Shown here: in pieces, positions 8,858 through 12,594 of the stretch
How positions within the stretch are numbered: position 1 is the stretch's first letter
How the letters are laid out: each line of letters begins with the position of its first letter
DNA from: Clostridium sp. 27_14
GTDB lineage: Bacteria > Bacillota > Clostridia > TANB77 > CAG-508
Length of the DNA stretch: 12,594 nucleotides
Direction: 5' to 3'
Assembly (NCBI GenBank): GCA_001916035.1
Contig: MNRQ01000045.1
Coordinates: forward strand, 1 to 12,594
Position numbers and translations under genes: made by a program
Notes under the pieces: generated by a model
Told to the model about the DNA's origin: nothing
The model's database searches: none
What the model saw: the letters and a program-made list of their open reading frames with translations, nothing else

Positions 8858-10252
8858 TTGAAAAATAAATTAAAAGAAATATTTAAAAGTAAAACAAAAA
8901 CAATAAGCTTGATAGTAGCAATATTGGTATCAGTATCTATATTGTTAAATGTTTATTTAGAATATAATGAAACTGGACAAGTTGATACAAATAAGATATC
9001 AGAGGCAATAAACACAGTAGTAGATGAAATAAATAAATCTAGTACAGAGATACCAAATCTAACAGAAACAGACGAGCAAAGTCTAGAAGTTCAAGAAACA
9101 GAATCAGAGGGGTTTGAAGAACAAGGAATTATTGCTTATGAAGGTTCAGAAAAAACACCAAGTGTAGAAATTGGAGAATATGTAGGATTAACATACTATT
9201 CTCAATTAGATAGCAGATGGTCTAGTAAAATGTATTCTAGTATAGAAAATAAATCTCAAACAATAGGTTCAAGTGGCTGTGGACCAACATCAGCAGCAAT
9301 GGTAGTGTCTAGCATAAAGGGAAATATAACACCAGATAAAATGGCAGAATTATATACAAAATACGGTTATAGAAGTGCAAATCAAGGAACATACTGGAGT
9401 GCTTTTAAGTGGACAGCTGATATATTTGATATTGAGTACAGTGAATGTTACAAATTAGATGACGCAGTAGAGAAATTAAAAGATAATAATTACATAATAG
9501 CAAGTTGTAATCAAGGTTTATTTACATACGGAGGACATTTCATTGTTCTTATAGGAATAGAAGGAGATTATATAAAAGTATATGATCCATATTTGTATAA
9601 TGGAAAATTTGATGTATCTAGCCGTAGAGGATTAGCAACAGTAAAAGGTAATACAGTATATGTATCAATAGAAAACTTTAGAGAATATGCAAATTATCAA
9701 AAATTCTTCTGTTTCAAAAATGATAGAACAGACATAAAAGAAAATACAACTACAACAACAGTGACAGATAAAGTAGAATCTAATATAAACAAAGTAAATT
9801 ATCAAGTTAAAGTAACAGCAAATGGTGGTTTAAATATAAGAAGTGGAGCTAGTACCTCATATTCAAGAGTTGGTGGATATGCAAAAGGCTCAATAGTAAC
9901 TATATTAGCAGAGTCAAACAACTTTGGAAAGACAAATTTAGGATGGATCTCACTAGCTTATACAACTAAGTATATAACTGTTGCAAAAAATGAAAAACTT
10001 CAAAAATACACTACAGGAACATATAAAGTTAATGCAAATGTATTAAATGTTCGCACTGGTCCTAGTACAAAATATATAATAAAAGAGTATAAACAATTAA
10101 CATATAATGCAAGATATCAGAACAAAAAACTAGGAAATCAATATACTAATGGACTAAAACGAGGAGTAATAACAACAGTTACTAAAATTCAAAACGGATT
10201 TGGCCTAACTCCAAGTGGATGGATTGCATTAGGCTATTGTACAAAGATGTAA
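8858..10252 (+). CDS. Endolysin: membrane-anchored C39-like cysteine peptidase with two SH3-type domains
   Basis: A 464-residue lysis enzyme. A basic start and a strong hydrophobic helix (about 16-34, ISLIVAILVSVSILLNVYL) form a membrane anchor or signal-arrest segment. An acidic linker (about 40-105) follows. Residues about 110-290 are a C39-like papain-fold peptidase: C141 in GSSGCGPTSAAM, H227 in GGHFIVLIG, and D243 in VYDPY form the expected catalytic set, so it probably cuts peptide bonds in peptidoglycan cross-links. Residues about 310-373 and 385-464 are two SH3-type wall-binding domains (GLNIRSGAS...GWISLAY and VLNVRTGPS...GWIALGY). The start is TTG at 8858, placed by the ribosome site GGAGGG (8845-8850, spacing 7). 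It is the last gene of the late operon, followed by a terminator 3 bases after its stop. It could instead be a lysogen-expressed wall enzyme, but its position argues for lysis. Confidence 0.87.
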   Translation: MKNKLKEIFKSKTKTISLIVAILVSVSILLNVYLEYNETGQVDTNKISEAINTVVDEINKSSTEIPNLTETDEQSLEVQETESEGFEEQGIIAYEGSEKTPSVEIGEYVGLTYYSQLDSRWSSKMYSSIENKSQTIGSSGCGPTSAAMVVSSIKGNITPDKMAELYTKYGYRSANQGTYWSAFKWTADIFDIEYSECYKLDDAVEKLKDNNYIIASCNQGLFTYGGHFIVLIGIEGDYIKVYDPYLYNGKFDVSSRRGLATVKGNTVYVSIENFREYANYQKFFCFKNDRTDIKENTTTTTVTDKVESNINKVNYQVKVTANGGLNIRSGASTSYSRVGGYAKGSIVTILAESNNFGKTNLGWISLAYTTKYITVAKNEKLQKYTTGTYKVNANVLNVRTGPSTKYIIKEYKQLTYNARYQNKKLGNQYTNGLKRGVITTVTKIQNGFGLTPSGWIALGYCTKM

Positions 10253-10255
10253 AGT

Positions 10256-10285
10256 AAAAGGCAGATAGTATTCTGCCTTTTCTCG
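10256..10285. terminator. Strong symmetrical intrinsic terminator after the late operon
   Basis: AAAAGGCAGA (10256-10265) and TCTGCCTTTT (10272-10281) form a perfect 10-pair stem with a 6-base loop, followed by a pyrimidine-rich run. The mirror strand also gives a stem ending in TTTT, so it can stop both the tail-lysis transcript and the convergent gene at 10293-10598. Confidence 0.9.
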
Positions 10286-10292
10286 CTTAATA

Positions 10293-10598
10293 TTATGAGT
10301 TTATAATAGAAAATGTACTATAATCATCAGGTACTTCTATAGAAATAGTATCAAGAGGTTCAATCTCTTTACGAGAGATTTTATATATTAATTCATGAAT
10401 AATGTTTGAACAAAAAGTATAATATGCCTCAGTGAAAGGCGGCATAATACTAGGATTAAAAACTACAGTTTTATTGTTGTCGTAATTAGACAAGTATATT
10501 TTATCTAGCATAAAATTGCATTTTTTACCATTAAAGACATAATTGTATTTTATGCTGTTTATGTTTGGCAAATCTTCTTTTTTAAAATCTATTTGCAT
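10293..10598 (-). CDS. Unknown small phage protein on the opposite strand
   Basis: A 101-residue protein I do not recognise. It has no membrane segment or signal peptide and is predicted as mixed alpha/beta (MQIDFKKEDL start; VVFNPSIMPPFTEAYYTFCS; C-terminal TISIEVPDDYSTFSI). It is convincing as a gene because it has a strong ribosome site (GGAGGG, complement of 10605-10610, spacing 6), a plausible extended -10 promoter upstream and a shared terminator behind it. It lies between the lysis module and the Spo0E-like gene and runs against the late genes, which is where prophages carry genes expressed from the resting lysogen. A role in host modification or immunity is possible but not shown by the sequence. 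Confidence 0.7.
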   Translation of the reverse strand: MQIDFKKEDLPNINSIKYNYVFNGKKCNFMLDKIYLSNYDNNKTVVFNPSIMPPFTEAYYTFCSNIIHELIYKISRKEIEPLDTISIEVPDDYSTFSIINS

Positions 10599-10620
10599 AT
10601 AAATCCCTCCTTTTTTCTAC

Positions 10621-10654
10621 ACTATATCACATAAAAAATAAAAACATTGTCGAA
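10621..10654 (-). promoter_or_regulatory. Promoter of the opposite-strand gene, overlapped by a Spo0A-type box
   Basis: On the - strand, TGATATAGT (complement of 10621-10629) is an extended -10 (TG-N-TATAGT). No good -35 is present at the usual distance. Instead TTCGACA, a perfect 0A-box sequence (complement of 10648-10654), falls at roughly -34 to -40 from the predicted start, where Spo0A boxes sit in activated promoters. Promoter and binding are predictions. Confidence 0.5.
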
Positions 10655-10797
10655 ATTTGTCATCAGAGATAAAATTATCAAAAATATTGAAAAATAAAGG
10701 CATATAACTACATTAAATAAAAAATAAAATAGCTTAAAATTGATTGTGAAAGGGCAAGTGTTTATTAAAAAATTACGTTTTATAACAAAATTCGACA
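10648..10797. repeat. Pair of inverted 13-base repeats containing 0A-type boxes
   Basis: TGTCGAAATTTGT (10648-10660, + strand) and TGTCGAATTTTGT (complement of 10785-10797) differ at one base and face each other across the space between the two divergent genes. The 124 bases between them are AT-rich and hold no convincing gene. Each copy lies on the upstream side of one of the two divergent promoters, so they look like paired regulator sites. Confidence 0.5.
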
Positions 10798-10845
10798 TAA
10801 AATTTAACAATACAGCTTTACACTATGCATATTTATATAATAATA

Positions 10846-10854
10846 TGTTATAAT
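10846..10854 (+). promoter_or_regulatory. Extended -10 promoter of the Spo0E-like gene
   Basis: TGTTATAAT (10846-10854) is an extended -10 with a perfect TATAAT. The -35 region (around 10826-10831) is poor, which fits a promoter that needs an activator. TTCGACA at 10791-10797 is about 64-70 bases upstream of the predicted start. The transcript would begin near 10861, 23 bases before the ATG. Confidence 0.6.
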
Positions 10855-10883
10855 ATAAAAAAACAAAAGATGGAGAAAAAGAG

Positions 10884-11231
10884 ATGAGAGAAAGATTAGA
10901 GAGAATAAGAAGAAAATTACATATAGTAATAGAAGAATATGGGTTAAATTCAAAAGAAACTAAAAAGATAAGTAAAAATTTTGATAAAATATTAAATGAA
11001 TATTATAAAAAAGAAGTACAATATCCAGAAAATAGTCTTATATATTTAAAATATGACGAATCAATAAATTATTTAAAAGAGATAGCAAGAAAAGAAGAAA
11101 GATTTCCTACAATACAGGAATGGAATAAATATGCAAAGAAACATGAGTTATTGTCATCAGAAAGCATAAAATATATATCAGGAGTAAATTGGCATGAGCT
11201 TAGAAACAGAACAATAAACTTTGACCAATAA
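10884..11231 (+). CDS. Spo0E-like aspartyl-phosphate phosphatase fused to a helix-turn-helix-like tail
   Basis: A 115-residue protein. Residues 5-43 match the Spo0E helical hairpin: first helix LERIRRKLHIVIEEYGLNSK, then the signature region S30-K-N-F-D34 in place of the usual SQELD, followed by ILNEYY as in family members. Spo0E proteins remove phosphate from Spo0A~P and so delay sporulation. Residues 73-111 (RFPTIQEWNKYAKKHELLSS, then ESIKYISGVNWHELR) resemble the helix-turn-helix-like repeat found with homing endonucleases, which suggests nucleic-acid or protein binding; this part is less certain. Most Spo0E proteins are only 50-85 residues, so the extra domain is notable. It has its own promoter, a ribosome site TGGAG (10871-10875) and its own terminator. 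Placed beyond the lysis genes of a prophage, it is a good candidate for lysogenic control of host sporulation. Confidence 0.72.
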   Translation: MRERLERIRRKLHIVIEEYGLNSKETKKISKNFDKILNEYYKKEVQYPENSLIYLKYDESINYLKEIARKEERFPTIQEWNKYAKKHELLSSESIKYISGVNWHELRNRTINFDQ

Positions 11232-11250
11232 AAAAATTCAGAAAATTATA

Positions 11251-11291
11251 AAAAAAGTTTGTAGTATTTTCAATACTTACAGGCTTTTTTT
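11251..11291 (+). terminator. Intrinsic terminator of the Spo0E-like gene
   Basis: GTAGTATT (11261-11268) pairs with AATACTTAC (11272-11280) with one bulged T, the helix continues through G-U pairs and G-C, and A-run 11251-11256 pairs with the final T-run at 11285-11291. It lies 20 bases after the stop codon. It abuts the 0A-type box at 11291. Confidence 0.75.
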
Positions 11292-11333
11292 GTCGAAAAC
11301 GGGTTTTGACATAGAAAATAAATCTGTTATAAT
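11291..11333 (+). promoter_or_regulatory. Near-consensus sigma-A promoter with adjacent Spo0A-type box
   Basis: TTGACA (11306-11311) and TATAAT (11328-11333) are both perfect, with a 16-base spacer. TGTCGAA at 11291-11297 is a perfect 0A-type box just upstream, and TTTGACA (11305-11311), one base from the inverted box, covers the -35. A bound regulator would be placed to compete with RNA polymerase. The start is predicted near 11340. Confidence 0.75.
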
Positions 11334-11338
11334 AAGAA

Positions 11339-11442
11339 AAAAGAGATGCAAGGACCGCAAATCTAACACATCTCTTTTACACAAACAATTTACTCAAAAG
11401 AGTTAACTGTAAATTAAGTATAACCTCTTAAGAGTAAATTGT
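11339..11442 (+). ncRNA. Structured leader or small RNA with two long hairpins
   Basis: The transcript from the strong promoter at 11306-11333 would begin with hairpin 1: AAAAGAGATG (11339-11348) against CATCTCTTTT (11369-11378), 10 perfect pairs with a 20-base loop. Hairpin 2 follows: ACAATTTACTC (11385-11395) against GAGTAAATTGT (11432-11442), 11 perfect pairs, then AAGAG (11398-11402) against CTCTT (11425-11429) inside. No known riboswitch class is recognised. It may be a leader controlling the small gene at 11571, or a separate regulatory RNA. Hairpin 2 could instead be a DNA-binding site. Confidence 0.5.
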
Positions 11443-11450
11443 CAAATTAT

Positions 11451-11562
11451 ATTTACGAAAGAGAGGTTTTTATTTGCTTAAAAATAATAAAAAAAACTAA
11501 TATAATAGAAAAAGATTACAACCCCTTGAAAGTGAATTATGATTTGATTTACGAAAGAGAGG
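11451..11562 (+). repeat. Direct 16-base repeat carrying ribosome-site sequence
   Basis: ATTTACGAAAGAGAGG occurs at 11451-11466 and again at 11547-11562, exactly 96 bases apart, so in the same reading frame. The second copy supplies the ribosome site of the gene at 11571. The first copy precedes only a TTG-started stretch of 8 codons (11474-11500), so the leader seems to be duplicated, either by local duplication or as the remains of an upstream small gene. Confidence 0.65.
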
Positions 11563-11570
11563 GAATATTA

Positions 11571-11738
11571 ATGTGTAATAATGTAGTATTAGATGAAACA
11601 AAAAAATTAAGCAAAAAATATAATAAAAAAGAAAAAGTAATTTTAAAGATGTTTGAATTAGGAATAAATAATGGATGCGATGTCGATGAAATAAAAAAGA
11701 TGATTAGTGAATTTGAAGACAACAGCAATTGTTATTAA
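11571..11738 (+). CDS. Unknown 55-residue helical protein
   Basis: A small, charged, helical protein (MCNNVVLDETKKLSKKYNKK, then ILKMFELGINNGCDVDEIKK and an acidic end) that I do not recognise. The start is ATG at 11571 because the repeat AGAGAGGG (11556-11563) lies 7 bases upstream. A longer frame reaches back to a TTG at 11439, but that start lies in the arm of a hairpin and has no ribosome site. The pattern GCDVDEIKKMISEF resembles the short recognition helices of small regulators, which is only a hint. It is probably transcribed from the promoter at 11306-11333 through a structured leader. It is the last prophage gene before the probable attachment site. Confidence 0.6.
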   Translation: MCNNVVLDETKKLSKKYNKKEKVILKMFELGINNGCDVDEIKKMISEFEDNSNCY

Positions 11739-11832
11739 TTTGTTATTAACGCATTGAAATTTATAGCAACTGATAAAGATATTGAAAAACTGTGAATTTG
11801 TTGCTATAACAGCAAAAGCTATAAGTATCAAT
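11739..11832. repeat. Non-coding stretch with inverted and direct repeats (possible recombinase arm sites)
   Basis: TTATAGCAAC (11761-11770) and GTTGCTATAA (11800-11809) form a perfect 10-base inverted repeat around a 29-base loop. The core GCTATAA occurs a third time at 11818-11824. A further TTGTTATTAA pair (11728-11737 and 11739-11748) is adjacent. There is no T-run, so it is not an obvious terminator. Clustered short repeats beside an attachment site are typical of integrase or excisionase arm sites, but no integrase gene is in this window. Confidence 0.45.
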
Positions 11833-11869
11833 AAAAAATGAATATGTGAAAAAATGATATGTTGATACT
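11833..11869. other. Probable right attachment site (attR) at the prophage-host boundary
   Basis: Here phage-type sequence stops and a pilin-like host gene begins in the middle of its N-terminal helix (at LILAG). Two near-identical 16-base units lie in tandem, AAAAAATGAATATGTG (11833-11848) and AAAAAATGATATGTTG (11849-11864). AGTATCAA (11824-11831) and TTGATACT (11862-11869) form an 8-base inverted repeat around them. The exact crossover cannot be fixed without attL or the empty site. Confidence 0.5.
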
Positions 11870-12594
11870 AGCAGGAATAACAATTAATGCATTAAGTGGA
11901 GAAAACGGAATACTAAAAAGAGCAACACAAGCAAAAAGTAAAACAGGAAGATCAAATGCATTAGAACAGATTAATTTAGCAATAATAACAGCAAGAACAG
12001 AAGGATTAGGACAAGTGGACAAAACAGTATTAAGAGATGAAATAACAAAAGCAGGAATGACAGTAAAAACAGACGGAGATGATTTACCTTGGGAAGTAGT
12101 ATTAGACAAATATTTATTTAGAATAAATGAAGATTATACAGTAGAAGAAATCTCAGGAATAGGCTTGTCGAAAAAAGAATTAAAACTATTTAATGGACAG
12201 AGTGAAACAATAACAGCAACATTAACAGAAGGAGTAACAGGGACAATAACATGGGAAAGTGAAGATAAGAATGTAGCAACAGTAGAAAATGGAAAAATAA
12301 CAGTAGTAGGAACAACAGGAAGCACAACAATAACAGCAAAAGTAGAAGGAACAGAATATGAAGCAACATGTAAAGTAAGTATAATACAAAAAGTAACAAG
12401 TATAACAGCAAAAAATGTAACAGTAGGAAAAAATCAAACAGCGAAAATAGAAGTAACAACAATACCAACAGGACTAGTAGAAGACTTAACTTATGCATCA
12501 GATACACCAAGTATAGCAACAGTAGCAGAAGATGGAACAGTAACAGGAGTAGCAACAGGAAGTGCAACAATAACAATAAAAGGAAAAGTATCAA
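11859..12594 (+). CDS. Host pilin-like protein with Ig-like (Big_2-type) domains, 5'-truncated and running off the window
   Basis: The frame is open from 11850 to the window edge; the first ATG is at 11859. It starts MLILAGITINALSGENGILK, which matches the second half of the type IV pilin-like signal helix found in many clostridial surface proteins (normally KGITLIALVVTIIV followed by LILAGI). The basic leader, cleavage site and first half of the helix are missing and are not present in another frame upstream, and there is no ribosome site. A helical pilin-like body (to about residue 95) is followed by an Ig-like domain at about 100-176 (LKLFNGQSETITATLTE...VATVENGKITVVGTTG) and a second from about 178 (IATVAEDGTVTGVATGS) that is cut by the window end. 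Codon use is almost purely A-ending (ACA, GCA, GTA, GGA), stronger than in the phage genes, which supports a different origin. Probably inactive in the lysogen and restored if the prophage leaves. Confidence 0.75.
   Translation, partial: MLILAGITINALSGENGILKRATQAKSKTGRSNALEQINLAIITARTEGLGQVDKTVLRDEITKAGMTVKTDGDDLPWEVVLDKYLFRINEDYTVEEISGIGLSKKELKLFNGQSETITATLTEGVTGTITWESEDKNVATVENGKITVVGTTGSTTITAKVEGTEYEATCKVSIIQKVTSITAKNVTVGKNQTAKIEVTTIPTGLVEDLTYASDTPSIATVAEDGTVTGVATGSATITIKGKVS

Noticed and set aside
10622..10810. 62-residue hydrophobic open frame on the - strand between the divergent genes
   Set aside because: No ribosome site, and its content is explained by AT-rich non-coding DNA read as Phe, Leu and Ile; it also overlaps the promoter of the - strand gene.
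11339..11378. First leader hairpin as an intrinsic terminator
   Set aside because: It ends in TTTTACAC with no further T-run, the loop is long and it starts right at the predicted transcription start, so it is unlikely to stop transcription by itself.
11221..11406. 61-residue open frame starting at TTG 11221
   Set aside because: It runs across a terminator and a near-perfect promoter, overlaps the Spo0E-like gene end and has no ribosome site.
11339..11442. Known riboswitch (c-di-GMP, preQ1, T-box and similar)
   Set aside because: None of the conserved core sequences of these classes could be found by eye.
11439..11738. Longer version of the small gene, starting at TTG 11439
   Set aside because: The TTG lies in a hairpin arm without a ribosome site, while ATG 11571 has one at ideal spacing.
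12190..12594. Leucine-rich open frame on the - strand opposite the Ig-like gene
   Set aside because: It is the mirror of repeated ACA/GCA/GTA codons in the Ig-like domains; its composition is an artefact.
1..12594. CRISPR array, tRNA gene or insertion sequence
   Set aside because: No regularly spaced direct repeats, no cloverleaf-type sequence and no transposase-like frame were seen.

Overview
The window is the right end of a siphovirus-type prophage in a low-GC, spore-forming-type Firmicute, most likely a gut clostridium. The reasons are the very AT-rich DNA with codons such as ATA, AGA and GCA, strong GGAGG ribosome sites, clostridial-type tail and lysis proteins, and a Spo0E-like regulator. 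The exact genus cannot be read from the sequence.

Positions 1-10252 are one tightly packed late operon on the + strand with no internal terminator. It runs: end of a probable tail assembly gene; a Com-family zinc-ribbon RNA-binding protein; the tape measure protein; a short tail protein; a large tail-tip/baseplate hub protein; two tail fibre or receptor-binding proteins; a one-helix membrane protein; and an endolysin with an N-terminal membrane segment, a C39-like cysteine peptidase domain and two SH3-type wall-binding domains. It closes with a strong, symmetrical terminator at 10256-10285.

Positions 10293-11738 look like a lysogenic-conversion (moron) region. Three small genes have their own promoters: an unknown gene on the - strand, a Spo0E-like phosphatase fused to a helix-turn-helix-like tail, and an unknown 55-residue protein. 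Perfect Spo0A-type 7-mers (TGTCGAA/TTCGACA) lie by each of the three promoters. A near-consensus promoter at 11306-11333 drives a leader with two long hairpins.

Positions 11739-11858 hold inverted and direct repeats. From 11859 the DNA changes character into a gene for a pilin-like protein with bacterial Ig-like (Big_2-type) domains. It lacks its start and most of its N-terminal signal helix. The simplest reading is that the prophage inserted into this host gene, so that attR lies at about 11833-11869.

The most unusual signal is at the left. The 46 bases between the Com-like gene and the tape measure gene fold into a long hairpin that buries the whole ribosome site and start codon of the tape measure gene. 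In phage Mu, Com activates translation of mom by opening such a structure, so here a Com-like protein may control tape measure synthesis.
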